A DNA stretch of 64,000 nucleotides from Modicisalibacter luteus DSM 23508 (GCF_000378505.1 NZ_KB899993.1:246828-310827), one strand, 5' to 3'; positions 54,063 through 63,878 are shown, numbered from the stretch's first letter. The notes: generated by a model not told the origin, from the sequence alone. Numbers and translations are program-made.

Positions 54063-54908
54063 TCAACCATGCGCGACCCCGGGTACCACTTGGGGAGTCG
54101 GCGTGGTGCCCACCAGGCTGGGCACGCAGAGCAGGCGGCGGGTATGCGGATCGCGAATGACATGTGCATCAAGATCGAAGACCTCTTTGAGGCGATCACT
54201 GGTGAAGACCGTTTCCGGTGGCCCGCTATGTTCGATGCGACCCTGGCGCATCATTACCAGAATGTCGGCATAGGCCGCGGCCAGGTTGAGATCATGCAAC
54301 ACCACCAGCAGTGTGCGCCTCTTGTCGTGGGCGAGTCGAACCAGCAATTCCAGCAAGTCGACTTGGACCTTCAGGTCGAGAAAGGTCGTCGGCTCGTCGA
54401 GTAGAATCAAATCAGTTTCTTGGGCCAGGACCATGGCGATCCAACAGCGTTGACGCTGGCCGCCGGAGAGCGCGTCGACACTGCGCTCAGCAAAGTCCGT
54501 GACATCGGCATAGGCCATCGCCTCGCGGATGGCGCGAGCATCCTGCTCGGCATCCTGTCGCCACAACCGCTGGTGAGGAAAGCGCCCCATGCCGACCAAT
54601 TGCCTAACCGTGAGACCCTCCGGTGCGGAAGGGCCCTGCGGCAGGATGCCCAAGCGTTGTGCTACCTCTCGCGTATTGCGTCGGTGGATGTCCTTACCAT
54701 CGAGACAAACGCGTCCGGCATAGGGCGTCAGCGTGCGCGCCAACGTCTTCAGCAGCGTCGATTTCCCGCTACCGTTCGGGCCGAGCAGCACCGTCAGCTT
54801 GCCCTCAGCCACCGTCAGGTCAACGCCGTCGAGTACCCGTCGGGAATCGTACCCGGCGCGAAGAGCTTCGCCCGTCAGTCGAGGCGGCTTGGCAGATATC
54901 GAGGGCAT
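54063..54908 (-). CDS. Iron-siderophore ABC transporter ATP-binding protein (FecE/CbrD type)
   Basis: A 281-residue ATPase: Walker A GPNGSGKST (43-51), a Q-loop in GILPQGPSAPEG, signature LSGGQRQR, Walker B DLILLDEPTTFLD and H-loop HDLNLAAAYAD. Closest in style to FecE/FepC. No permease or binding protein gene is in the window, so partners are elsewhere. Divergent from the acs operon over a shared Fur-like control region. Confidence 0.92.
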   Translation of the reverse strand: MPSISAKPPRLTGEALRAGYDSRRVLDGVDLTVAEGKLTVLLGPNGSGKSTLLKTLARTLTPYAGRVCLDGKDIHRRNTREVAQRLGILPQGPSAPEGLTVRQLVGMGRFPHQRLWRQDAEQDARAIREAMAYADVTDFAERSVDALSGGQRQRCWIAMVLAQETDLILLDEPTTFLDLKVQVDLLELLVRLAHDKRRTLLVVLHDLNLAAAYADILVMMRQGRIEHSGPPETVFTSDRLKEVFDLDAHVIRDPHTRRLLCVPSLVGTTPTPQVVPGVAHG

Positions 54909-54950
54909 CGAGTTGGCTCGTTGGTGAAATTCCTAAGCTGAAGAACCGTA

Positions 54951-54974
54951 AGATAAAAAATTCTCATTTTCAAT
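54951..54974. promoter_or_regulatory. Fur-box-like site near the ABC ATPase gene
   Basis: On the minus strand the sequence runs GAAAATGAGAATTTTTTATC, close to the Fur pattern (TGAGAAT with an ATC end), 40-65 bp before the ATPase start. Likely represses the ATPase and ferredoxin genes when iron is plentiful. Confidence 0.55.
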
Positions 54975-55061
54975 ACCCAAAGACCTTCTTGGGCCTGTTC
55001 AGCACCATAGATAACAGGCCACGCGAACGGATCGCTCAAGGAACATGGACAAGTATTTCAT

Positions 55062-55090
55062 TAATGATTAGTATAACTATTCTCATTCGC
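55062..55090. promoter_or_regulatory. Fur-box-like site in the divergent control region
   Basis: Contains TAATGATTAGTATAACTA followed by TTCTCATTCGC; read on the minus strand it begins GAATGAGAATAG, typical of Fur sites. It lies 300 bp before acsD and 150 bp before the ATPase gene. Confidence 0.6.
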
Positions 55091-55396
55091 ATGATGTGCT
55101 TGGTCATTCGGCTAGGCACTGCGCAAGCTGCCACGCGTGCCTTTGATGTGCTGTCTCGGCACGCAGGACAGCAGGACAGAATGTTTCGTTAGGGCATGGT
55201 CGTATCGCCCTGTCAACCACACGACAAGCACAATGACTAATTACAACTTCGCAAAGTGACTAGCTAGGGGCACGCGGATTCACAGGCCAAAGGGTGTCAT
55301 AAGCCGACGGCAGAACAGCCAACGACGACGATAGGGCTTTCACCGACGGCTACCGGGCAGGTGAGTCTTTAAAGGACGCATTCTTGCGGAGGCCAC

Positions 55397-57217
55397 ATGA
55401 GCTACGCCCGTTTCTCTCGTTTACCCGACGAGACGAGCCGACATGCATCGGCGCATGCATTGTTGAATTGCATCATCAAGGAAGTGGCAATACCCCATCG
55501 CACCCTATCCTATCGATGGCCGGCCCAGCGAAAAGGCCTGCCGGACCAGTTACACGGCACGCCATTGCTTATCGAATGGTCGGCATCGCTTTCACTGTTT
55601 GTGATGGTGGACCGGCGCTCGGTCATTGGGAGTCAATTCTACCTTTCCGATGTTTATCTTCTGGAGACGGGAGCCGCCAGGTGGCAACTTTTCGAGGTGG
55701 CGGGGCTGGTTGTCGCGCTGCTGGAGCACTGTCGGTGGCATGACGGAAGGCTCAACCAGGAACTATGCGATCAGGTCGTGCAGAGTCAGGATGTCATGAC
55801 AAAGATCGTCGCGCATGCCGTCGAGCTACCGAGACTTCAGCCGCTGACAGACTATCGCTGCAGTGAGCAGGGGCTGTGGTTCGGCCACCCTAATCATCCT
55901 ACGCCCAAGGCCAGGCAATGGCCGTCGCATCGACTGCAGAATAAGCCTGCCTACGCGCCGGAATTCTGTGCCACCACGGCCCTGCACCAATTTTCCTTTC
56001 CCGTAGCCGGGCTGAGTGTCCAGGCTAACCGGTTGAGTGTCCAGGATGTGCTGTCGCATGTGGCGGACCAGCGCCATGCCGAGGATGGCAGCCGCGTGGT
56101 ACTCAGCATGCACCCGGTGCAAGCTGAACTGTTCCGCCAGGATGCCCGAGTGGCAGCCTTGATCGCGGATGGCATTATCGGCGATCTCGGGCAGAGCGGC
56201 TGGTGCGCCGCACCTACGGCGTCCATGCGCACCTGGTACCTTGAGGGGCATCCTTGGTTTCTTAAGGGGTCGCTCAATGTGCGCATCACCAACTGTGTGC
56301 GCAAGAATGCCTGGTACGAACTGGAGAGTACGCTGGTCATCGATCGTATCATGCATCGACTCAACCAACAGAAGGATGCGGCGCTGGAAGCGCTATGTGT
56401 GGCACAGGAGCCGGCCACGGTGCACTGGGCGCCGGCCGAGGGCATTGATGCCGACCGGCGCTGGTTCCGGGAGCAGACCGGCATGATCCTGCGGGAAAAC
56501 TTTTGCGAGCGCTTCTCGCCCGAGCGTTGCCTGCTCAGCGCGACACTGTTTGCACGCGATGCTCAGCTGGCACCCATGGCGCTGTCCTTCATCGAAGCGG
56601 CGTTACCGGACGGTGTAAGCGATACTGGCGACATCCTTCCGTCAGAAGGCCGGGTCCGGCAGTGGTTCCAGGCCTACCTGCGCACGCTGATGGCACCGGT
56701 CTTGGGGCTGTTCTTCCGTCACGGCATCGTCATGGAGCCCCATATGCAAAATTGTGTGCTGATCCATGACGAGGGCATGCCCCGACAGATGCTGCTACGT
56801 GACTTCGAAGGGGTCAAGCTGACCCACGACAAAGGCGTGGACTGGCTCGCGGGGGAGACATTGAATCCCCGAGTCAGAGAATCGATGACCTACCGCCGCG
56901 AGCAGGGCTGGAACCGTATCGCCTATTGCCTGCTCGTGAATCATGTCGCCGAGGCGATCCTGGCGTTGAGCTGGCAGCGGCCGGCCCTTGGCGATGCGCT
57001 GTGGCAAGACACTTTGAATGAGCTGCGTCGGGTGCGGCAAACTCTGGAAACATCGGCCCCCGAGCTGGATGCGCTGCTGAAGGGAGGCGAGCTGCCTTGT
57101 AAGACCAACTTCAAGCTACGGCTGATGGCCCAGGCGGACCGGCATGCTGAGTATGTGGCGTTGCCTAATCCGTGGCGCATCAACCAAGCCATGGGCAGGG
57201 AGGTGGCCTATGGCTGA
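55397..57217 (+). CDS. acsD: NIS siderophore synthetase, AcsD type (IucA/IucC family)
   Basis: A 606-residue NRPS-independent siderophore synthetase. ATP-grasp-like conserved parts are MHPVQAELFRQDARV, PTASMRTWYLEGHPWFLKGS, LNVRITNCVRKNAWYELES and MEPHMQNCVLIHDEG with LLRDFEGV. AcsD of Dickeya adenylates citrate and joins it to L-serine. GGAGG precedes the ATG. First gene of the operon; its stop overlaps acsE by 8 bases. The symbol rests on family plus gene order, not on proven product. Confidence 0.85.
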   Translation: MSYARFSRLPDETSRHASAHALLNCIIKEVAIPHRTLSYRWPAQRKGLPDQLHGTPLLIEWSASLSLFVMVDRRSVIGSQFYLSDVYLLETGAARWQLFEVAGLVVALLEHCRWHDGRLNQELCDQVVQSQDVMTKIVAHAVELPRLQPLTDYRCSEQGLWFGHPNHPTPKARQWPSHRLQNKPAYAPEFCATTALHQFSFPVAGLSVQANRLSVQDVLSHVADQRHAEDGSRVVLSMHPVQAELFRQDARVAALIADGIIGDLGQSGWCAAPTASMRTWYLEGHPWFLKGSLNVRITNCVRKNAWYELESTLVIDRIMHRLNQQKDAALEALCVAQEPATVHWAPAEGIDADRRWFREQTGMILRENFCERFSPERCLLSATLFARDAQLAPMALSFIEAALPDGVSDTGDILPSEGRVRQWFQAYLRTLMAPVLGLFFRHGIVMEPHMQNCVLIHDEGMPRQMLLRDFEGVKLTHDKGVDWLAGETLNPRVRESMTYRREQGWNRIAYCLLVNHVAEAILALSWQRPALGDALWQDTLNELRRVRQTLETSAPELDALLKGGELPCKTNFKLRLMAQADRHAEYVALPNPWRINQAMGREVAYG

Positions 57218-58472
57218 GTGCGTCACGATTCCTAACCACATCCTCTCTGCTATTGCCTCGCATCGCCAGGTATGCAGCGAGCCCATGGCGGCGTTCTTTT
57301 ATGATCTCCCGGCGCTCGCCGCGCAGGGTCGCGCCATGAAGGCGGCATTGCCTGCCGGTGTCGAGCTCTACTATGCGATCAAGGCCAACAGCGAGGCGGC
57401 TATCATCGATACGGTTGCGCCGGTCGTGGATGGGCTGGAGCTATCGTCAGGCGGCGAGATCACGCGTGCCTGCGCCTGTTCGACGCCGCGCCCCTGGGTG
57501 CTTTCCGGACCGGGCAAGCTAGACACGGACATGCGGGAGGCCATGACGCGTGGTGTCGAGGCCTTTCATGTCGAAAGCCTCGGGGAAGTGGCCCGCCTGC
57601 AGGCGATCGCGGCGTCGCTGGATCACCTGCAGCCCGTGCTGCTGCGCATCAACCCAGCGCTGCCCGCGGATCTTTCCAGCCGCCTGAGGATGGCCGGCAC
57701 CGCCACCCCGTTCGGTATCGATGAGGCGCATCTCGCTGACGCCGTGCGAGCAGTGGATGACGCCCCGAACCTGACCCTCGTCGGCTTCCATGTTCACGCC
57801 ATGTCGCACCAGACCTGTGAGCGGCGACACCAACGACTATTGGCGTCCTATCTGGAGTGCTGGCCTCGCTGGCGAGCGCTGGCACACCAGCCCGAGCGTG
57901 TCACTCAGCTCAACGTGGGCGGAGGGATTGGCGTGAACTACCTTCAGCCGTCTGCACAGTTCGACTGGCCCGGTCTTTGTGAGGCCCTAGGGGAGCGTCT
58001 GGCGGCCATGCACGAGCCGCCTCGGGTGCGCTTCGAGATCGGCCGCTTCCTCTCGGCGTTTTGCGGCTACTACGTGATCGAGGTGCTCGATACCAAGGTC
58101 AGCCATGGGGAAGGTTTTCTCGTCTGCCGGGGCGGTACCCACCAGTTCCGCCTGCCCGCGGCCCAAGGTCACGATCACCCGGTCATTCACTTGCCCTGCG
58201 ACCCCGAGCGGGCAATCGAGGGGGAGCGCCGGTCCTGGACCGTGGTGGGGCAGCTATGTACCCCCAAGGATGTGCTGAGCCGCCGGCAGGAAATGACCGG
58301 GGTGGCGGTGGGCGACCTGCTGGTACTGCCGTTGGCCGGTGCCTATGGCTACAACATCTCTCACGCAGACTTCCTCTGCCATCCGCGACCCGAGCAGGTC
58401 TTCGTCCGCGACTCTCATGAGAGCCGCGAGCTCAAGACGCGAGGCCAGCGGCACGCCGAGACAGCGAGCTGA
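57210..58472 (+). CDS. acsE: PLP-dependent decarboxylase, AcsE/SbnH type
   Basis: A 420-residue fold-III decarboxylase related to diaminopimelate/ornithine decarboxylases. PLP lysine in YYAIKANS (K58), HVHAMSHQ, GGGIGVNY and EIGRFLSAF, and the catalytic cysteine segment GQLCTPKDVL. In achromobactin/staphyloferrin B pathways this enzyme decarboxylates a citryl-amino acid intermediate to the amine. ATG at 57210 follows GGGAGG and overlaps acsD; longer upstream starts are unnecessary. Confidence 0.88.
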   Translation: MAECVTIPNHILSAIASHRQVCSEPMAAFFYDLPALAAQGRAMKAALPAGVELYYAIKANSEAAIIDTVAPVVDGLELSSGGEITRACACSTPRPWVLSGPGKLDTDMREAMTRGVEAFHVESLGEVARLQAIAASLDHLQPVLLRINPALPADLSSRLRMAGTATPFGIDEAHLADAVRAVDDAPNLTLVGFHVHAMSHQTCERRHQRLLASYLECWPRWRALAHQPERVTQLNVGGGIGVNYLQPSAQFDWPGLCEALGERLAAMHEPPRVRFEIGRFLSAFCGYYVIEVLDTKVSHGEGFLVCRGGTHQFRLPAAQGHDHPVIHLPCDPERAIEGERRSWTVVGQLCTPKDVLSRRQEMTGVAVGDLLVLPLAGAYGYNISHADFLCHPRPEQVFVRDSHESRELKTRGQRHAETAS

Positions 58473-58530
58473 GCCGAGGTTCGGGCCGAGGCGCTTTGCC
58501 GCTCCATTTTCCTAGTATTGAAGGTGCATC

Positions 58531-60426
58531 ATGACATCCCATGAACGTAATCTGCCGTCGGCCGTGGCAGGCGAGGGCGACCCTGCGGCTCCGGTGTCTA
58601 TCTCTACGCCGTTCGCCTCTGCGGCGCACTGGCGGCATCATGCCCGTATCGAGCAACGCGTCGTCGGCCAGTTGCTGCAGACTCTGCTCTACGAGGACGT
58701 GCTTCCCTATGAGGCCACCATCGAACCGGAGGCCGATATCGCCGGCACTAGGCTATTCACCCTGATGCTGGGCAAGCGTCGCTATTGTGTGAATGGCTGG
58801 CAATGCCACAGCTTTGATCTGATCCGTCTCGAGCATTTTACCCTCGTGGTCGAGGACTCGTCGGGCTCGCCGGCGCCGGTAAACCTGCAGCGGTTTCTCG
58901 TTGATCTCGAGACGGCGCTGGGCGATGTGGCAATCCAACCCGGTTTCGTCAACGAACTGACGCAGACCCTGATCAAGGACGTGCAGTCATCCACCTGGCT
59001 GATGCCATTCATCGATCCACCGCAGCTGCTGGATGCCGATGTGCTGGAGCAGTATTTCACCGATGCGCACAGCTACCACCCTTGCTACAAGTCGCGGCTC
59101 GGTTTCTCCCTGCAGGACAATCAGCGTTATGGGCCGGAGTTCGCCCAGCCGCTGCGGGTAGGGTGGCTGGCCGTACCGAAGCGCCTGGCGTATCAGGGGA
59201 CCGTCAGCGGGGTGGCGCTCGCCGACCGTGTCGCGAGGGATGCCGGCCCACACATCCTGGCGAGCCTGGACGATTATCTCGCACAGCGCCAATTAGCGCG
59301 GGATGATGTCGTGCTGATGCCGGTGCATCCCTGGCAGTGGGAAAACGTGCTGATCCCGGCGCTGTACCCGGAGCTTGCCAGCGGCGAAATCGCTCTGCTG
59401 GGCGAAGGCGAGACGATCTATACCGCGCAACAGTCGATTCGTACTCTGGCCCCGCGAGAGGCGGATAAGCCGTATCTCAAGCTGGCGATGAGCATCACCA
59501 ACACATCCAGCACGCGCATCCTGGCGCGTCACACCGTCACCAACGGGCCGATCATCACCCAGTGGCTTCAGCGGCTCATCAACACCGACGAGACTGCTCG
59601 GGCCGCGGGGCTCCTAATCCTCGGCGAAGTGGCCGGCGTGGCCCTGGACGAGCGAGCCTTCCCGGACACCCGCTACAACGATGTGTACGGCAAGGTCGGT
59701 GCCATCTGGCGTCAGAACATCGGCGAGTTTCTCGAGGATGGCGAGCGAGCCGTGCCCTTCAATGGGCTGAGCCAGTACACCCGAGACGTAGAGGGGGAGC
59801 CTGCCAGTCCCTTCATCGCGCCCTGGGTGGCGAGTCATGGGCTGGAAGCCTGGACCCGGCAGCTCGTGCATGTTGCCACTCTGCCCATCATCCATCTGCT
59901 GTTCGCCGAGGGCGTGGGGTTGGAGTCCCATGGCCAGAACATCGTGGTCCTCCATCGCGATGGATGGCCGCTGAGGGTGGCGTTGAAGGATTTCCACGAC
60001 GGTGTGCGCTTCAGTGTCTCGCATCTGGCACGCCCCGAACTGGCCCCGGAGCTGGAGCCCGTGCCCGAGCGTCATGCAGCCCTCAACCGCAACTCCTTCA
60101 TCGTCACTGATGACCCGGACGCGGTTCGCGATTACTCCTGCGACGCCTTCTTCTTCATCGCCCTGGCGGAGATGGCGGTCTTCCTGCACCGGCACTTCGG
60201 CCTGGAGGAGTCACGGTTCTGGGCCATGGCGGCGGACGAGATCAAGGCCTACCAGCGCGCCCATCCGCAGCACGGCGAACGCTACCGCTACTTCGATGTC
60301 TTCGCGCCCCGCTGGGAGGTGGAAGCCTTGACCCGCCGCCGCCTGTTCGGCGATGCCACCCCCCAGATCAAGCACGTCCCCAATCCGCTGGCGCCCTTCG
60401 CGCCGGGCGAGGAGGCAGCATGCTAA
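58531..60426 (+). CDS. acsC: NIS siderophore synthetase, AcsC type (IucA/IucC family)
   Basis: A 631-residue second synthetase. Conserved parts include VLMPVHPWQWENVLIPALYP, KPYLKLAMSITNTSSTRIL, and EGVGLESHGQNIVVLH with VALKDFHDGVRFS. Joins citrate or 2-oxoglutarate units to the amine intermediate. Starts 58 bp after acsE; its stop overlaps acsB by 7 bases. Confidence 0.88.
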   Translation: MTSHERNLPSAVAGEGDPAAPVSISTPFASAAHWRHHARIEQRVVGQLLQTLLYEDVLPYEATIEPEADIAGTRLFTLMLGKRRYCVNGWQCHSFDLIRLEHFTLVVEDSSGSPAPVNLQRFLVDLETALGDVAIQPGFVNELTQTLIKDVQSSTWLMPFIDPPQLLDADVLEQYFTDAHSYHPCYKSRLGFSLQDNQRYGPEFAQPLRVGWLAVPKRLAYQGTVSGVALADRVARDAGPHILASLDDYLAQRQLARDDVVLMPVHPWQWENVLIPALYPELASGEIALLGEGETIYTAQQSIRTLAPREADKPYLKLAMSITNTSSTRILARHTVTNGPIITQWLQRLINTDETARAAGLLILGEVAGVALDERAFPDTRYNDVYGKVGAIWRQNIGEFLEDGERAVPFNGLSQYTRDVEGEPASPFIAPWVASHGLEAWTRQLVHVATLPIIHLLFAEGVGLESHGQNIVVLHRDGWPLRVALKDFHDGVRFSVSHLARPELAPELEPVPERHAALNRNSFIVTDDPDAVRDYSCDAFFFIALAEMAVFLHRHFGLEESRFWAMAADEIKAYQRAHPQHGERYRYFDVFAPRWEVEALTRRRLFGDATPQIKHVPNPLAPFAPGEEAAC

Positions 60427-61211
60427 GGAGCAACCGACTGAAACGGGCGCTGGCCGAGGGCAGAGAGGTCCACGGCGTCATGGCATCCCTGCCCACGGCG
60501 GCCTCCATCGAGCTAATCGCCGAGGCGGGCTTCGATTTCGTGGTGATCGACACCGAGCATGTGCTGATCAACCCGGAAACCGTCGAGCACATGATCCGTA
60601 CCGCCGAGAGCTACCAATTGACGCCCCTGGTACGGGTACCGGACGCCGATCCCAAGACCCTGGTGCGCCTGCTTGACGGCGGCGCCCAAGGGATCGTGCT
60701 GCCCAACGTAGAAGCCTCAGAGACCCTCGAGCGTGCCGTGGCCGCGTGCAAGTACGCGCCAGAGGGCGAGCGCAGCCTCAACGCCGGGCGGCCCGGTGCC
60801 TTCGGCAAGGCCTCCCTGACGGACTACGTCGTGCAGGCCAATCGGGAGATCATGGTGATCGCCATGATCGAGAGCCGCCAGGGGGTGGCGGAGATCGAGG
60901 CGATCTGCGCGGTGCCGGGCCTCGACATGGTCCTGGAAGGGGCAGCGGACCTGTCCCAGTCACTGGGTGTGACCTGGCAGACTGGCCATCCCGACGTCGT
61001 CCAGGCGCTGAAATCGGTTCAGCGTACGGTGAGCGAGCATCGCATTCCCTATTGCGCCTTCCTACGCGACCCGCAGGCCAAGGCTCGCTGGCGTGCGCGG
61101 GGCGTCGGCGCCTTCATGCTGGGCGACGAGCGCGGCATCGCCTTTCGCGCCCTGCAGAAGGCGCTCGGCGAAGCCAAGGCGCCGGTAGAAAGCGAGGCCT
61201 CCCGCTCATGA
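60420..61211 (+). CDS. acsB: HpcH/HpaI-family citrate synthase, AcsB/SbnG type
   Basis: A 263-residue class II aldolase-fold enzyme. FVVIDTEHV (near residue 45) and GAADLSQSLGVTWQTGHP match SbnG, which makes citrate from oxaloacetate and acetyl-CoA for siderophore use, independent of the TCA cycle. Overlaps acsC by 7 and acsA by 4 bases, so all are translated together. Confidence 0.88.
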   Translation: MLRSNRLKRALAEGREVHGVMASLPTAASIELIAEAGFDFVVIDTEHVLINPETVEHMIRTAESYQLTPLVRVPDADPKTLVRLLDGGAQGIVLPNVEASETLERAVAACKYAPEGERSLNAGRPGAFGKASLTDYVVQANREIMVIAMIESRQGVAEIEAICAVPGLDMVLEGAADLSQSLGVTWQTGHPDVVQALKSVQRTVSEHRIPYCAFLRDPQAKARWRARGVGAFMLGDERGIAFRALQKALGEAKAPVESEASRS

Positions 61212-63199
61212 TGCCCCCGATGGCGAATATTCCCTTCTCTACTCATCAGTCGAGCACGGATTCATCTATGGAGCTGACGACCATGAAATCTCCGAACGCC
61301 AAGCGCCATGCCGAGGCGCAGATCATGCAATCGCTCTTGGACGGCCTGCTGGTCGAGGGCCTGCTGGATGACCTCGGCGTAACTTGGCAGGCGGCCACCG
61401 AGGCCGACGAATGGCTCACCCGGTCGCCGATGTTCCAGGCCCACCATGGCCACCCTTCGCAGCGTTTCTGGCTTTGGCGGCAGGACCCGCATCACAGCAT
61501 CGTCATGCTGTTGCAGCCCGGTATCGCTCAGGCGTGGGAAAAGGTGCCGCAGACGCCGGTGATCATGAGGCATCACGAGCGCCAGGAGTGGGAGTCACTT
61601 GACCCCGTTTCCTTCATGCGCCGGGTCTTTGGCGCCGTGGCGGACAACGACGAGCTGGCTCTGGGGCAGGGACAGCAAGTCTTCCTCGGGGCGCTTGCCG
61701 ACAGCCTCTGGCAGGCGGAGAGCTCGGTGGACCACCGGGTGGAGACGCGTGACTTGTCGGGGCGCGGCACGGCCGAGCATTTCGCGATCATGGAGCAGTG
61801 GGCGTCGTTACTCGACCGGCCCTATCACCCCACTGCGAAGGCCAAGCAGGGGCTCAGCGAGCGCGAATATCGCGCCTACATGGCCGAGTTCAACGCCCCC
61901 GTCACGCTGCGCTGGGTCGCGATGGTCCGCTCCCAGGTGATGACCGGGGCCGGCGTCGGCGAGGAGTGCCCCGCGCCGGTGCAGTGGCTGGCTGGTGGCG
62001 AGACTCGCCAGGCGCTCGAACGGGAGATGGCGTCGCGCGGCCTGACTCGAAGCCACGTCGCCATTCCCGTGCACCCTTGGCAGTACGAGCACGCGCTTCC
62101 CCACTGGCTGGAAGCGGCTTTCGCGGTGGGGGACTGCGTCTCGCTGGACACGGTCACCGAGCCTTGGCTCGCGACATCGTCGCTGCGCTCGCTGGCTCCG
62201 ACCACGGCGAGCCCTCACTTTCTGAAACTGCCGATGGCTATCCACTCCCTAGGCGCCTCGCGTTACCTGCCGGCGGTCAAGATGTTCAATGGCGATCTAA
62301 GCGCCCGCCTGCTGCACCAGGCCAGAGAGAAGGACGCTCGGCTCGCCGAGGCGCTCTACCTGTGCGATGAAGGCAAGTGGTGGGCCTACCTGCCGCAGGG
62401 GGCGACGCTGTTCGATGAGGCGCCGCGGCATCTGTCCGCCATGGTGCGCAGCTATCCCCGAGCGCTGCTGGGCGACCCGGGCGTGCGCCTGGTACCCATG
62501 GCCACGCTGGGGACGCCGCTACCGGGGGGCGAGCACCATGTATTCGACGACTGGTTGGCCCAGCGCGGCATGACGGCCAGTCCCGCCTCGGTGCAAGCGT
62601 TGTTCGGCGAGCTCTGCGACAGTTTCTTTGATATCAATCTGCGCATGTTCCGGCTCGGCATGCTGGCGGAAGTGCATGGCCAGAATGCCGTGCTGGTATT
62701 CAAAGCGAACCGGTGTCACGGGCTGCTGCTGCGCGACCATGATTCCCTGCGGATCAGCGTTGCGCGCCTTGAGCAGCATGGTATGCAGGACCCGTGCTAC
62801 TGCATCAAGCCCGGTCATGCCAACACCTTGTATCACGACAGTCTCGAGGCCCTGCTGTTCTGGCTGCAGACGCTGGCGATACAGGTCAATCTGCGCGCCA
62901 TCACTGATACCTTGGCGGATCACTACGCGCTGTCTCGCCATGATCTCTGGCGGGAGATGGCTATCCGCCTCGAAGCTCGGATCGACGCGATCCCCTTCGA
63001 TGATTGTGATCGCGAGATGCTCAAGGAGCAGCTTTTCGAGCGCGAGCAGTGGCCCTACAAGCGGCTTATCGCGCCGATCATTGAACGCGCGGGTGGGCCG
63101 GGCAGCATGCCCTTCGACACCAGCTTGACCTGCAACCCCTTCGCTCGGGTACGACGGCAAGCCCATGATGAGGCTGCCGTGGGAGTGATCGAGGCCTGA
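61208..63199 (+). CDS. acsA: NIS siderophore synthetase, AcsA type (IucA/IucC family)
   Basis: A 663-residue third synthetase. Conserved parts: AIPVHPWQYEHALPHWLEAA, PHFLKLPMAIHSLGASRYLP and EVHGQNAVLVFKANRCHGLLLRDHDSLR. Last gene of the operon. The ATG at 61208 gives a 4-base overlap with acsB; an ATG at 61286 with GGAG before it would give 637 residues, closer to relatives, so the start is open. A terminator follows directly. Confidence 0.88.
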   Translation: MMPPMANIPFSTHQSSTDSSMELTTMKSPNAKRHAEAQIMQSLLDGLLVEGLLDDLGVTWQAATEADEWLTRSPMFQAHHGHPSQRFWLWRQDPHHSIVMLLQPGIAQAWEKVPQTPVIMRHHERQEWESLDPVSFMRRVFGAVADNDELALGQGQQVFLGALADSLWQAESSVDHRVETRDLSGRGTAEHFAIMEQWASLLDRPYHPTAKAKQGLSEREYRAYMAEFNAPVTLRWVAMVRSQVMTGAGVGEECPAPVQWLAGGETRQALEREMASRGLTRSHVAIPVHPWQYEHALPHWLEAAFAVGDCVSLDTVTEPWLATSSLRSLAPTTASPHFLKLPMAIHSLGASRYLPAVKMFNGDLSARLLHQAREKDARLAEALYLCDEGKWWAYLPQGATLFDEAPRHLSAMVRSYPRALLGDPGVRLVPMATLGTPLPGGEHHVFDDWLAQRGMTASPASVQALFGELCDSFFDINLRMFRLGMLAEVHGQNAVLVFKANRCHGLLLRDHDSLRISVARLEQHGMQDPCYCIKPGHANTLYHDSLEALLFWLQTLAIQVNLRAITDTLADHYALSRHDLWREMAIRLEARIDAIPFDDCDREMLKEQLFEREQWPYKRLIAPIIERAGGPGSMPFDTSLTCNPFARVRRQAHDEAAVGVIEA

Positions 63200-63208
63200 G
63201 ATGAACGC

Positions 63209-63239
63209 AGCCGCCCGACAAATCGTTGGGCGGCTTTTT
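63209..63239 (+). terminator. Terminator of the acs operon
   Basis: 8-bp stem AGCCGCCC/GGGCGGCT followed by five T residues, 10 bp after the acsA stop. Confidence 0.93.
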
Positions 63240-63254
63240 GATAAGAACGGCGCT

Positions 63255-63878
63255 TTAGCAGAACCAGTCGGGAAACTCTGCTGCCAGCGCGCTACGCTTT
63301 TCCTGCTCCTGTGCCTGTTTGGTCTCGGCAGCCTCAGCCAGGGCGTCGGCACGATGCGGCGGGATAACGAAGAGCCCGTCGTCGTCGCCCACCACCAGGT
63401 CGCCGGGGTTGACCGTGACGCCGTCGATAGCCACCGGAACGTTGATCTCGCCTTCCAGCGCCAGTGCCCGGGTGGTCAGGGGGCTGGTCATCCGGGCGTA
63501 AGTGGGTAGGCTGAGCCGGGAGAGTACGTTCCAGTCGGTGATGGCGCCATTGGTCACAACGCCGGCGAGCTGCTTGCGCAGCGCCGCATAGGCACGGAAC
63601 TCGCCCCAGCAGGCGCGACGATAGTCGCCAGATACGTCAATCATCAACACATCGCCCGGGCAGGCTATCTTCAGCGCCTCGCGGATGATGCTGCCGTCGA
63701 TATGGGGGATCCTGACCGTCACCGCGGTGCCAATCAGCCGGACGGGACGCTGGATCGGCGAGAGGCAGGTGATGGCGCCGAAGTCGGTGAAATGTCCCAA
63801 GGTGGAAGTGGCAAGTGATCGATAGCGTTGGCGTTGCTGCGCCGTAATGGTCGCCTGACGAGGGGCGATATGGAACAT
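63255..63878 (-). CDS. RraA-family protein (4-hydroxy-4-methyl-2-oxoglutarate aldolase type)
   Basis: A 207-residue RraA/HMG aldolase-like protein. GDVLMIDVSGDYRRACWGE with the substrate Arg and Asp, then GVVTNGAITDW and GDLVVGDDDGLFVIPP, are family marks. Members act as class II aldolases/oxaloacetate decarboxylases, or inhibit RNase E. AAGGAAGG before the ATG. It converges on the acs operon; the IS605 end at 63911 lies only 30 bp upstream and may have cut its promoter. Confidence 0.85.
   Translation of the reverse strand: MFHIAPRQATITAQQRQRYRSLATSTLGHFTDFGAITCLSPIQRPVRLIGTAVTVRIPHIDGSIIREALKIACPGDVLMIDVSGDYRRACWGEFRAYAALRKQLAGVVTNGAITDWNVLSRLSLPTYARMTSPLTTRALALEGEINVPVAIDGVTVNPGDLVVGDDDGLFVIPPHRADALAEAAETKQAQEQEKRSALAAEFPDWFC

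Larger units (their letters stand above)
54909..55396. other. Divergent regulatory region of the iron locus
   Basis: Non-coding, A/T-rich between 54950 and 55100, with both Fur-like sites. A candidate acsD promoter was not pinned down. Confidence 0.5.

Noticed and set aside
59562..60110. Long frames on both strands within the acs operon
   Set aside because: High GC causes shadow frames; the acs reading frames have family motifs throughout.
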